From Streptomyces caniferus (GTDB lineage: Bacteria > Actinomycetota > Actinomycetes > Streptomycetales > Streptomycetaceae): a DNA stretch of 64,000 nucleotides. The position numbers were made by a program, and so were the translations under genes. The stretch is taken from the NCBI RefSeq assembly GCF_009811555.1, contig NZ_BLIN01000005.1:1054001-1118000 (forward strand), read 5' to 3'. Below are positions 9,556 through 17,863 of the stretch, one piece after another (within the stretch, counting starts at the first letter, position 1; each line of letters begins with the position of its first letter). A model generated the notes under the pieces. It was not told the origin of the DNA and did not search any database. It worked only from the letters and a program-made list of their open reading frames with translations.

Positions 9556-9975
9556 CGAGTCCGCCAGATGCGGCTTGAGCTGGAACTGCCGCCAGATCCG
9601 GCCCACGGTCGACTTCGACAGGCCACTGTGCCGTGCCATCGACGTTCGCGACCAGTAGGTGGCGTTTTTCGGCAGCTGTTCCAGCGTGGTGACCACCACC
9701 ACCTGATCGACGCTGATGGTGGGCGGCCGGCCCGGCCGGGGCTCGTCGACCAGTCCGTCCAGCCGCTCGGCAAGGAAGCGTCGCCGCCACTTGCGGACGG
9801 TGTCCGCGGTCAACCGCAGATCCCGGGCGACCGCGACACTCGGCGGTACTTCCGGCCCCGCACACGCCAGCACGATCCGGCGCCCGCAGAGCCAGGGCCT
9901 GGGCCGATGTCGCCCGACGCGTCCACCGCTCCCACTCAGCCCGCTCGTCATCAGACAGCAGCAACGGCTCCCACT
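9556..9975 (-). pseudogene. IS630-family transposase N-terminal remnant
   Basis: Reads LLLSDDERAEWERWTRRA, breaks frame at one extra C, then continues as RIVLACAGPEVPPSVAVARD, TADTVRKWRRRFLAERLDGL and GLSKSTVGRIWRQFQLKPH. That is the HTH half of an IS630 transposase. It ends abruptly 13 bp past the map stop, so the DDE half is missing. Confidence 0.7.
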
Positions 9976-10112
9976 TCGGGCCCCAGGCGGCCTGCGGCCC
10001 CTGCGCGCCCTGGACGCCACCGACGACTGATGACCGGGCGCCGAGGCGGTCCGCGGATGGCGGAAATCGTGGCGCGGTCGTTCTGAACGTACTGCCGGGC
10101 GGCCGGTGTTCG

Positions 10113-10643
10113 TCAGGGTGTCTTCGGGTGGGGGGCGTCTGCTGCCCTGCTGTGTGCTGTGCCGGTGAGTTCGGTCTGTGAGAGTGCGGCGAGGAGTTGC
10201 AGCTTCTCGTCGCTGTCGCTGTCCTTGTCAGGGTAGTAGACGACGAGGATGACGTCGTCGATGGGGAGTTTGTCGCGGTGGAGGCGTAGTTCACCGACGA
10301 CGGGGTGGTGGACGGTGGTGGTGCCTCCGTCGAGACTGCGGACGTCGTGTCGGGCCCACAGGATGCGGAACCGCTCACTGGACAGTGCGAGTTCCCCGAC
10401 GAGTTCGACGAACCGTGGGTTGTCGGTGTCGTCCCCGATGGTGGTCCGAAGAGCGGCGACGAAGCTGGCGGCGGCTTTGGCCCAGTCCTGGTGAAAGGCT
10501 TGTTCCTCGGGATCGAGAAAGAGGGAACGAAGCCGGTTCTGGCCAGGCCGCAGGCGCGGGGAGAGCGCGACGGCACCTACGACGACCTCGTCGCACAGCG
10601 CTCCCAGGCCCTGGCCATGCTCCCCAGCCGCCAAGACTGACAC
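10113..10643 (-). pseudogene. MmyB-like regulator lacking its HTH domain
   Basis: From about 10545 leftward the protein matches the MmyB ligand-binding domain found at the C-terminus of many actinobacterial XRE regulators: NRLRSLFLDPEEQAFHQDW, FVELVGELALSSERFRILWA, HDVRSLDGGTTTVHHPVVGE. The N-terminal HTH_31 domain is absent and the first 30 or so residues do not fit the family. On the opposite strand at 10560-10638 a frame reading ERDGTYDDLVAQRSQALAML ends in a stop, which suggests a recombination junction near 10545. Confidence 0.6.
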
Positions 10644-10687
10644 CCTCCCCCCCGATCGGCGGCCTCACGGGGTAGAGCCGAGGTAAG

Positions 10688-10786
10688 CGAATCACAGGGC
10701 ACGGAGGGCCGGAGGTTCTTGAGCTGACGGAGGTCGCCGTCCCTGCCCCGCGGGCGGGAGAGGTACTGGTCCAGGTCAGCGCGCTA
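10688..10786 (+). pseudogene. quinone oxidoreductase (MDR) N-terminal stub
   Basis: The frame reads RITGHGGPEVLELTEVAVP then APRAGEVLVQVSA, the first 30 residues of a zinc-independent medium-chain dehydrogenase. It is cut exactly where the IS copy begins at CTA|GGCAGTGTT. No start codon remains upstream and no continuation is present in the window. Confidence 0.6.
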
Positions 10787-11385
10787 GGCAGTGTTTCTCG
10801 GATCTCCGGACGTGGGTGGGGTGTTGGGGTCAGGCTGGTTCCATGGGTCGTGGGGATTCAACGAATGCGGAGTGGCATCGACTGGAGTCGTTCTTGCCTC
10901 GTGGTGGTGCGCGTGGGGGTCGGTGGAGTGATCATCGGCGGGTGATTAACGGGGTGCTGTACCGGGTGCGGACGGGTGTGCAGTGGCGGGATCTTCCCGA
11001 GCGGTTCGGGCCGTGGGAGACGGTTTGCAAACGTCATCGCCGCTGGTCAGCGGACGGCACGTGGGAGAGGCTGCTGTCCCTGGTCCAGGCTGCCGAGGAC
11101 GCTGAGGGCCGAATCGACTGGGACGTGCCAGCGGACTCCACCGCGGTGCGGGCTCATCAGCACGCCGCCGGCGCGCGGAAGGTGCCCCCGGCCGCGGTTC
11201 CTCAAAAGGGGGCCGGGCAGGGGACGAACCGGGTCGAACCGGTGCTGCGGAAACTGGTCGTCCGATGGGAGGAGGTGATCAGATCGGCGAATGCCCGGGA
11301 CGCTCCCGCGGCGGCATCCCCACCAAAATCCACCTCGCCGCCGAGGGACGATGCCGGCCCCTCGGGCTCGTTCTGACACCCGGGC
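10787..11385 (+). mobile_element. IS5-family insertion sequence, 3'-truncated inverted copy
   Basis: Near-identical to the right-hand 590 bp of the element at 4189-5191 but in opposite orientation. It keeps the GGCAGTGTT end and all of orfA; identity stops at about 11385, early in orfB. It cannot transpose by itself. The two copies bracket about 5.6 kb of DNA. Confidence 0.85.
10843..11376 (+). CDS. IS5-family transposase orfA, orphan copy
   Basis: Same protein as the orfA at 4602-5135 apart from a few residues (for example Pro-Ala in place of Ser-Val before DSTAVRAHQ). The partner orfB is truncated after about 40 codons, leaving only the first Asp of the DDE triad, so this copy is non-functional. 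Confidence 0.8.
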   Translation: MGRGDSTNAEWHRLESFLPRGGARGGRWSDHRRVINGVLYRVRTGVQWRDLPERFGPWETVCKRHRRWSADGTWERLLSLVQAAEDAEGRIDWDVPADSTAVRAHQHAAGARKVPPAAVPQKGAGQGTNRVEPVLRKLVVRWEEVIRSANARDAPAAASPPKSTSPPRDDAGPSGSF

Positions 11386-11406
11386 CTTCCCGCAGCCGGT
11401 CCCCAG

Positions 11407-11919
11407 TCAGATCGCGCTGTATGGCTGGAGCACCAGGCCGCGCTGATACCAGGTGCCTGGCTTACCGCCGATGTGGGCTGGGTCGGCGGGGCCGACGAGA
11501 ACGAACCCGGCGTTGGTCAGCACCTTTTGGGATGCGACATTCCGGCGGGCCGTGGCCGCTCGCAATGTGCGCAGCCCGTGCTGGGCCGCCGCCAGTTGGC
11601 ACACGTCCCGGACGGTCGCGGTCGCCACGCCGCAGCCGGCGACGTGCTGCGCGACCCGGTAGCCGAGTTCCGCAGACTGGTCCTCGATGTCGACCAGGTT
11701 GAACCTGCCGAGTACCGAGCTGTCCTCGGCGACGAGCACGTAGAAGGCGCAGATGCCCGCCTCCTGCTCAGCCAGCAAGGCGTTGTACCTGTCGGTGAAC
11801 TGGGCGAAGAAGTCGTCGCCACGGTCGGATACCGAGGCAGCGAAGTAGGCGCGATTCGCCAACTCGAAGGCCAAGACTGCCGGGGCATGACCAACATGCA
11901 GCTGCTTCAGCTCGGGCAT
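11407..11919 (-). CDS. GNAT-family N-acetyltransferase
   Basis: About 170 residues with GNAT features: FYVLVAEDSSVLGRFNLVDI (beta-strands 2-4), AELGYRVAQHVAGCGVAT (acetyl-CoA pyrophosphate loop, an altered QxxGxG/A) and TARRNVASQKVLTNAGFVLV (C-terminal strand). It resembles RimJ/RimL-type protein or small-molecule acetyltransferases; the substrate is unknown. ATG 11919 (MPELKQLHVG) is chosen because the upstream in-frame sequence belongs to an integrase remnant. The ribosome site is weak. Confidence 0.8.
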   Translation of the reverse strand: MPELKQLHVGHAPAVLAFELANRAYFAASVSDRGDDFFAQFTDRYNALLAEQEAGICAFYVLVAEDSSVLGRFNLVDIEDQSAELGYRVAQHVAGCGVATATVRDVCQLAAAQHGLRTLRAATARRNVASQKVLTNAGFVLVGPADPAHIGGKPGTWYQRGLVLQPYSAI

Positions 11920-11954
11920 TGCCCAACCAAAGGGAGAGCTTCCTCCGCCGAATA

Positions 11955-12209
11955 TCCGGCCCCGGCATTCCCACGGAAGCTTCACCTCTACCGGCGGCGG
12001 GACAGCCCCGACGTGGCGCTTCAGCTCCTCGGCCACCGGGGAGGGCATCTCGCGACGGTACGCGTCTTCGCCCCCTTCGGCAGGGCGAAGTGCACGGCAT
12101 CACGGTCACGGTCGATCCCGCATACGCCCAGTGCGGGGACGGCCTTCCGCCTTGCGATGCACCGCAGCTGACGCCGCGTACTGATCCATCGGGGACGACA
12201 GGACAGCCC
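11955..12209 (-). pseudogene. phage-type tyrosine integrase remnant
   Basis: Minus-strand frames read IDRDRDAVHFALPKGAKTRT, shift frame once, then PSPVAEELKRHVGAVPPPVE and VKLPWE. This matches the segment between the first catalytic Arg and the HxxR box in actinophage-type integrases. The N-terminus and active-site C-terminus are missing, and the remnant runs in frame into the GNAT gene. Confidence 0.55.
12154..12209 (-). repeat. left arm of 56-bp inverted repeat
   Basis: The reverse complement matches 13442-13497 at 50 of 56 positions. It overlaps the decayed integrase. Confidence 0.75.
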
Positions 12210-12322
12210 TTGGTTCGGCGCAATCAGGCCATTGCGCGTGGAACATCCCCGTCCGCCGGTACCGGCAGCCGATGATGAGCGGCCGACGGGGCCGAACCCG
12301 TCGCGACGGAGGGGGATCCTTC

Positions 12323-13441
12323 ATGAGACCAGGCCGCAGCAGAGCCATGGCCGCCGCCGCACTCGCACTGGGAGCGCTGCTGACCACAGCGCTTCCGGCG
12401 ACCGCAGCGGAAGGCCCCGGCCAGGCCGCCCGTTGCACCCCTGCCCTTCATGCCCTCGACCGGCTGCCGGGCACCGGCGCCGGGTCCTGGGGCAGCGAGA
12501 GCGTCAACGACTTCGGCACCGGCGGCCTGTCCGTCGGCCGGTCCGCCGGGCTGCCCGCCTACTGGACGGGAAGCACGGTGCACCGCGTCCCGCTCCCGTC
12601 CGGGTACGACAGCGGCTCGGTCGCCGCCGTCAACCACCGCGGTCTCATGGTGGGCAGCATCCAGGGCCCGGTGGGCGTCGCCGCCTTCAGCTACCGGGCC
12701 GGTGCGTCGGCGGTACGCATCCTCCCCGGTGGCACCTACGCCGCCGACGTCAACGACGTGGGGACCGTCGCGGGCGGCAACGACAGTTCGGACACCGCCT
12801 ACCTCTGGGCCGGCGCCACCATCGCCCGGACCCTCACCGTCAAACCCGGGCACACCCGTGTACGCGTACGCGGTATCAACTCCCGTGGAACGGTGATCGG
12901 CTACTCCTGGTACTGGGACGGCGTGAGCGAGGTGAGCGGCAGCGTCGGGCTGGTCTGGCCCGGTGGCACCACGGGTCCTGGACGGCAGCTCAAGCCCGTC
13001 GAGATCAACACCGACACGGACTGGTACCCGTCCGCCATCGACAACCACGGACGCATCGTCGGTGAGCGCACCTACAGCCACCAGGACCTGGCCGCCGAGA
13101 CCTACTGGGACGCCCCCTACACCAAGGACGGCGTCCAGATAGCGGGGCTCCCCGCTCACGAGGGCAAGGGCTGGCTCAACGACATCAGCCCCAGCAGCGG
13201 CGTGGCCGTCGGCACCGCGATGTTCCCGTACGGCATCCCGCCGCTCACCCCCATCGACCAGGCCCAGATCTGGCCGGGCTCCGGCTCCGTTCGAGCCCTC
13301 CCCGGCCTCGCCCCCGACGGCCCGGCCGGCGCCGAGGCCGTCAATGACGATGCCAGGGCGGGGGGTTGGGCCTACGACGGCGATCCCTACGACGGCGCCG
13401 GCGCCCCGCACCCCGTGATCTGGACATGCGCTCTGGGCTGA
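12323..13441 (+). CDS. secreted HAF-repeat-like protein
   Basis: GGAGGGG precedes ATG 12323 by about 9 nt. A Sec signal peptide (RSRAMAAAALALGALL to cleavage near ATA-AEG) leads into about 340 residues of short repeats such as VAAVNHRGLMVGS, AADVNDVGTVAGG, VRGINSRGTVIGYS and SAIDNHGRIVGE, each followed by a W-containing strand. This is the pattern of HAF/extracellular repeat proteins, probably a beta-propeller-like secreted protein. No catalytic residues or function can be assigned. The gene fills the space between the two 56-bp inverted repeats. Confidence 0.78.
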   Translation: MRPGRSRAMAAAALALGALLTTALPATAAEGPGQAARCTPALHALDRLPGTGAGSWGSESVNDFGTGGLSVGRSAGLPAYWTGSTVHRVPLPSGYDSGSVAAVNHRGLMVGSIQGPVGVAAFSYRAGASAVRILPGGTYAADVNDVGTVAGGNDSSDTAYLWAGATIARTLTVKPGHTRVRVRGINSRGTVIGYSWYWDGVSEVSGSVGLVWPGGTTGPGRQLKPVEINTDTDWYPSAIDNHGRIVGERTYSHQDLAAETYWDAPYTKDGVQIAGLPAHEGKGWLNDISPSSGVAVGTAMFPYGIPPLTPIDQAQIWPGSGSVRALPGLAPDGPAGAEAVNDDARAGGWAYDGDPYDGAGAPHPVIWTCALG

Positions 13442-13497
13442 GGGCCGTCCTGTCGTCCCCGGCGGATCAGCGCGCGGCGTCAGATGCGGTGCATCGC
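13442..13497 (+). repeat. right arm of 56-bp inverted repeat
   Basis: Begins at the base after the HAF-gene stop codon and matches 12154-12209 in inverted orientation with six mismatches. Confidence 0.75.
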
Positions 13498-13627
13498 CGC
13501 GGTCGTCCTGGCCCCGCACCCAGCCGCCGTGCCGACGGCAGCGTGCCCGGTCGGCCCGGCGGTGCCGGCGCTTCGTATGCTCGCGGTACGAGGACCGGAA
13601 GTTGACCACCTTCGGAGGCGAACGAGC

Positions 13628-14443
13628 ATGTCGGAACAGCGTGTTGTCCTGGTGACGGGCGGAGGAACGGGGATCGGGGCCGCCACCGCACGGCTGCTGC
13701 GCACCGCCGGGCACCAGGTCGTGATCTCCGGGCGGCGGCCCGAGCCACTGCGCCGGGTGGCCGAGGAGACGGGAGCGCTGGCCCACCCTTCCGACGCCGC
13801 CGACCCCGAGGCCGTGCGCGAGCTCGTCGAGACGACGGTCGCGGCCTACGGGAGACTCGACGGTGTGGTGCTCAACGCCGGAATCGGGCGGGGCGGCTCG
13901 GTGGGCGACACCGAGGTCGAGGACTGGGAAGAGCTGATACGGACCAACCTCACCGGCCCGTTCCTTCTGCTGCGTGCCGCGCTGCCGCATCTGCTGGCGG
14001 CCCGCGGCGCGGTGGTCACGGTCGCCTCGGTCGCCGCGCTCCGCAACAGCGCCGGCAACGCCGCCTATGCGACGTCCAAGGCGGGTCTGCTCCACCTCTG
14101 CCGCTCCCTCGCCGTCGACTACGGGCCGCAGGGGCTGCGGGCCAATACGGTGTGCCCGGGCTGGGTGCGCACGGAGATGGCCGACCAGCGGATGGCGCGG
14201 TTCGCGACGGAGGCGGGGCTGGCGGGCGGTGCCGAGGCGGCGTACGAGGAGGCGAACCGGCTGACCCCCGCCCGGCGGCCGGGCGATCCGGAGGAGGTCG
14301 CCGCGGCGATCGACTGGCTGCTGTCGCCCGCCGCGTCCTACGTCAACGGGGCCGTCCTCACCGTCGACGGCGGGGTGACCACGGTCGGCGTCGGCGGTGC
14401 CGCCTTCGACCACCGGATCGAGGCACGCACCCCGCACCTGTAG
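13628..14443 (+). CDS. short-chain dehydrogenase/reductase
   Basis: Classical SDR of 271 residues. The cofactor motif TGGGTGIG is near residue 11, NAG is present in VVLNAGIGRGG, Ser in VVTVASVAALRNS, and the catalytic Tyr-x3-Lys in AAYATSKAGLLH; CPGWVRTEM follows. It probably reduces or oxidises a small alcohol/ketone with NAD(P)H; substrate unknown. ATG 13628 follows GGAGG by 9 nt. It stands alone, with no obvious operon partner. Confidence 0.87.
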   Translation: MSEQRVVLVTGGGTGIGAATARLLRTAGHQVVISGRRPEPLRRVAEETGALAHPSDAADPEAVRELVETTVAAYGRLDGVVLNAGIGRGGSVGDTEVEDWEELIRTNLTGPFLLLRAALPHLLAARGAVVTVASVAALRNSAGNAAYATSKAGLLHLCRSLAVDYGPQGLRANTVCPGWVRTEMADQRMARFATEAGLAGGAEAAYEEANRLTPARRPGDPEEVAAAIDWLLSPAASYVNGAVLTVDGGVTTVGVGGAAFDHRIEARTPHL

Positions 14444-14710
14444 CGGACTCCCGGTCAGACCCGTTCCGGTCGCGCCGGGCCCTGGGGGGTACTCCGGATG
14501 CATCCCACCCCCGGGTGCCGACCGGCCGGCCGGGTCACTTCCCGCGCGACGTCTCGATGTCGCCGAGGAAACTTCGGGCCGACTCGGTCACGTCGTCCAG
14601 CCGGACGCCATCGCCGGCACACCGACGCCGTGCCGACGGAGTGCGGGAGGCGCGGTGCGGGAGGCGCGGTGCGGCGTGTCCCGCACCGACGCTTCGCTAC
14701 TGACGGCTCG

Positions 14711-15403
14711 TCAGAAGTCGTACGGCTTCTTGGCGCTCCAGTTCAGTACGTCGGCCTCGCTCCAGCTGAACTGGGGCTTGTCGCCCTTGAGGGCGACGGA
14801 GTAGGACGGGCCGTCGTGGCCGTCCGCGCCGCGCAGTGCGAGGGCGAACGACTGCGCCGTGTGGTGCTGCGAGCCGTAGTCGAAGAGGTTCACCGCGCTG
14901 TAGGCCGTGCCGCCGGGCTGGAGGGTGAGGTGCTGGCCGCCGCCGGGGTTGTCCTTCTTCGAGTGCGGCAGTGCGGTGGCGTCGTCGCCGAGCTTCACGG
15001 ACGGGTACGAGGTGACCCAGCACGGCTTGGTGCCCTTGTTCGACGCGGTGACCAGCAGGTGGTCGCCCTGCTGCCCGGCGAACCGGTGCACCGCGGTGAG
15101 CAGCATCTCGTCGCCGCGGCACTGCTGGGCGCCGGCCGTCGTGCCGCTGTTCGCGGCCTTGTCCGTCCCGCCCGAGGCGGTCGTCGAGCGCGCCTCCTGC
15201 TTGGTGGCGCCGCCGCTGCCGGCCTGCTCCCCTGCGCCCTTGGCGTCCCCGTTGGACGCGGACCGGCTCTGCGCACTGCCGGCGGCACTGTCGCCGCCCG
15301 CCGCCTTCGAGGCGTCGTCGGCGCCGCCGCAGGCGGTCAGGCCCAGCGCCAGCGCGGCGGTGACGGCGGCCAGAGTGGCGGTACGAATCCGGGAAGTACG
15401 CAT
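14711..15403 (-). CDS. DUF4232 lipoprotein
   Basis: A lipoprotein signal, ALALGLTACGG, puts the acylated Cys near residue 25. A Ser/Ala/Gly-rich linker (about 70 residues) follows, then a DUF4232 domain (CRGDEMLLTAVHRFAGQQGD, VTASNKGTKPCWVTSYPSV, YGSQHHTAQSFALAL). The two Cys in that domain may pair. Such proteins are anchored outside the membrane; their role is unknown. ATG 15403 follows GGGGGATCC. Confidence 0.85.
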   Translation of the reverse strand: MRTSRIRTATLAAVTAALALGLTACGGADDASKAAGGDSAAGSAQSRSASNGDAKGAGEQAGSGGATKQEARSTTASGGTDKAANSGTTAGAQQCRGDEMLLTAVHRFAGQQGDHLLVTASNKGTKPCWVTSYPSVKLGDDATALPHSKKDNPGGGQHLTLQPGGTAYSAVNLFDYGSQHHTAQSFALALRGADGHDGPSYSVALKGDKPQFSWSEADVLNWSAKKPYDF

Positions 15404-16047
15404 GATCGGGATCCCCCTGTGTTCCGTGCGGGAGTTTCTTCGGCCGTCCCGCGGTGTGGACACCACTCTTCCCGGAGCCACTGACGTTCTGGAAACGCCT
15501 CACTTACGTCCCACAAACGAACCGCACGCACGGGCGGGGCCCAGCCACGCGCGGCCTGGAACTCCGCACCATGGATCCGGCGCCGCCCTCACTCGACCCC
15601 AACAGTTCCCACTCGCCCCCCCCATGACACCACCGACCGACAACACCGCCCTTACCCAACTGACCCAGCGCAAAGCCCACTTGCCAACCAAGACGCTCCG
15701 TCACATCAGCTATGACTGAGCGGTTCAGATGCGGGCCTGCTCGGCTGCGTCGACCAGCTTCGGGTCGACGGAGTGCATCAGGGGTGGTAACCGAATACGC
15801 CAGAGAGGGGCCGTGGTGGTTGTTCCCGCCGGTCAGTGAAAAGACAACATCCTTGGTGGACCTTCGGTGTTCGCATCAGACGCGAAGGCTTCGCGTCTGA
15901 TGCGAACACGATCCGGCTGTCGAGGCGACGGGACGGCCGGCCGGCATGGCCGGTCCCGCGTGTCAGGCCGCGAGCGTCAGGACGACCAGGCCTCAGCCCT
16001 CGTTCGTCCTCCGCACCTCATCCTCGACGGACACCCGGTAGTACGCC
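15404..16047. other. about 640 bp without a clear gene
   Basis: Contains a poly-C tract near 15618-15625, a 31-codon open frame from ATG 15624 ending near 15718 with no ribosome site, a minus-strand tail reading MHSVDPKLVDAAEQARI, and the long palindrome at 15867-15909. Likely remnants plus terminator sequence. Confidence 0.4.
15867..15909. terminator. perfect 21-bp-arm hairpin
   Basis: Arms 15867-15887 and 15889-15909 are exact reverse complements around a single base. It lies 139 nt past the stop of the amidase gene on the minus strand and could end its transcript; it lacks a T-run. Its length and perfection are unusual for a simple terminator. Confidence 0.55.
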
Positions 16048-17499
16048 CTACTTCGGCGCCTGGAAGCCGCCGATCCGCTGCTCGAGCAGTTCGGCCAGCC
16101 GCAGCGGGGTGCGGTCCTCGAACATCGGACCGACGAGTTGCACTCCCACCGGCAGGCCCTCGGAGGACAGGCCCGTTGGTATGGCCGTGGCGGGCAGGCC
16201 GGGCATGGTGGCCAGACCGGCCCAGACAAGCTGGTCGAGGTACGGGTACTCGACGCCATCGATGTCGAGGCGGCGTTCCAATAGATCGGGGTTGTGGTCG
16301 TGCGGGTACGCGGGAGTCGGCGAGATCGGGCACACCACGGCGTCGAACTCGGCGAAGAGCTGCCGCCAGCCGTGACGGTGGAGCTCGCGACGGTTGTCCG
16401 CCTCGATCCAGTCGCGGTGGCTGAACACGATCCCGCGCAGCCGCGCCGCGCCGAGACTCTGGTCGTCCGCGCTCAGTCCGGCGGCGCGGGTCCGAAGCTG
16501 CTCGTACGCTTCGACGGGCAAACGCGCACCGGAGCCCGAGAACAGCAACTGCATGTAGAGCGTCGCGGCTTCGGCCAGGTCGGGCAGCAGCGGAGTGTGC
16601 CGTTCGACGCGCGCGCCGCCGTCGACAAGTGCGTCGGCCACCCGGTTCACGCCGGCCCGTACAGCGGACCCGGTCGGAAGGAACGGATGCTCGTCGAGGA
16701 CCAGGACCCGGAAGTCGCTCAGCCGCTGGTGGCGTGCGAGCGGCAGCTTCAGGTCGTGCGCCACGCCGAGCGTCAGCGGATCCGGCCCGGCCATGACGTC
16801 GAGCAGGAGCGTGAGGTCGCGGGCGGTGCGCGCCATCGGGCCGACGACGGCGAGGTCGAGGTCGGTCGGCAATGCCGGTGTGGTCGGCGGGACCATACCG
16901 CGGTTCGCCACCAGCCCGAGCGTCGGCTTGTGCGCGTAGACGCCGCAGAAACTCGCGGGGGTGCGCAACGAACCGCCGATGTCGGAGCCGATGGACAACG
17001 CGCCGAATCCAGCCGCCAGGGCCGCCGCCGATCCACCGGACGATCCGCCCGACGTGCGAGCGTGATCCCACGGGTTGTTGGTGGTGCCATAGATCTCGTT
17101 GAAGCTCTGCAGATCCTGCAGCCCCAGGGGCACATTGGTCTTACCGAGCACCACCGCGCCGGCGGCTCGGAGCCGCGACACCTGTACCGCATCCTCGGCC
17201 GGCACGAAGTCCCGGTGCATCGGCATGCCCCAGGTCGTGGGCAGCCCGGCGATGTTGTAGGACTCCTTGACCGTCACCGGAACACCGAGCAGTGGCCGGT
17301 CCTCGCCGCGGGCACGCGCCTGGTCGGCACCGCGCGCGGCGGCCCGCGCACGGTCGAAGTCCGGCACGCAGATCGCATTGATCGCCTTGTCGTCCCGCTC
17401 GATACGAGCGATTGCCTCGTCGGTCAGCTCCACCGATGTCACTTCACCGGCACGCAAGGCGGCCGCGAGTTCTTCTGCAGTCTGAAAGTTCCACTCCAT
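16048..17499 (-). CDS. amidase (amidase-signature family)
   Basis: 483 residues, normal for the family. The Ser-cisSer-Lys triad is visible: Lys in PVTVKESYNIAG (near 78), cis-Ser in TSGGSSGGSAAALAAG (near 153) and nucleophile Ser in SIGSDIGGSLRTPASFCG (near 177). These enzymes hydrolyse amides to acid and ammonia; the GatA-like Asp/Glu-tRNA role is unlikely because no gatB/gatC is nearby. The start ATG 17499 gives MEWNFQTAEELAAAL. Substrate unknown, probably cytosolic scavenging. Confidence 0.88.
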   Translation of the reverse strand: MEWNFQTAEELAAALRAGEVTSVELTDEAIARIERDDKAINAICVPDFDRARAAARGADQARARGEDRPLLGVPVTVKESYNIAGLPTTWGMPMHRDFVPAEDAVQVSRLRAAGAVVLGKTNVPLGLQDLQSFNEIYGTTNNPWDHARTSGGSSGGSAAALAAGFGALSIGSDIGGSLRTPASFCGVYAHKPTLGLVANRGMVPPTTPALPTDLDLAVVGPMARTARDLTLLLDVMAGPDPLTLGVAHDLKLPLARHQRLSDFRVLVLDEHPFLPTGSAVRAGVNRVADALVDGGARVERHTPLLPDLAEAATLYMQLLFSGSGARLPVEAYEQLRTRAAGLSADDQSLGAARLRGIVFSHRDWIEADNRRELHRHGWRQLFAEFDAVVCPISPTPAYPHDHNPDLLERRLDIDGVEYPYLDQLVWAGLATMPGLPATAIPTGLSSEGLPVGVQLVGPMFEDRTPLRLAELLEQRIGGFQAPK

Positions 17500-17863
17500 G
17501 AATCCGACCGTACTGACCCCTGGTGGAGGTCATAAAATGCCGATTCGCACAACGGGGTAGACGTCTCAACTCATCATGTTGCTCTCTGGCCACGGAGAAT
17601 TCGCCCGACCGCCGGCCGTGGTCCCGCCGTCGACGCCGCCCTGCCCGGAGCCGCGACGCAGAGGGCGGCGTCGTGCCAAGCATCCGCTCGCGCACGCGGC
17701 CGACACGGCGGCAGGCCCGAGGTCGTCGACGACGACAAGGATTGCGATAGACGGCGGCGACCGATGGGTGTTGGATGCGGGAACCGTGGTCCGGCGATCA
17801 GCCGGCTCCCCCGCCACCGGCCGCCCGATCGACTACCGCCGACTCGCCAAGTGAATCGCCGTC
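17500..17863. other. intergenic region, 364 bp
   Basis: Upstream of the amidase and downstream of the DUF2993 gene, both on the minus strand. It presumably holds the amidase promoter. I see no gene or clear operator, only a GTCGTCGACGACGAC repeat near 17726. Confidence 0.4.

Noticed and set aside
8749..10020. A 423-codon minus-strand frame spanning the map gene
   Set aside because: Only its first part (IS630 HTH) is meaningful. The rest is the antisense of map.
15624..15719. Short plus-strand ORF after a poly-C tract
   Set aside because: No ribosome site, and only 31 codons with no family resemblance.
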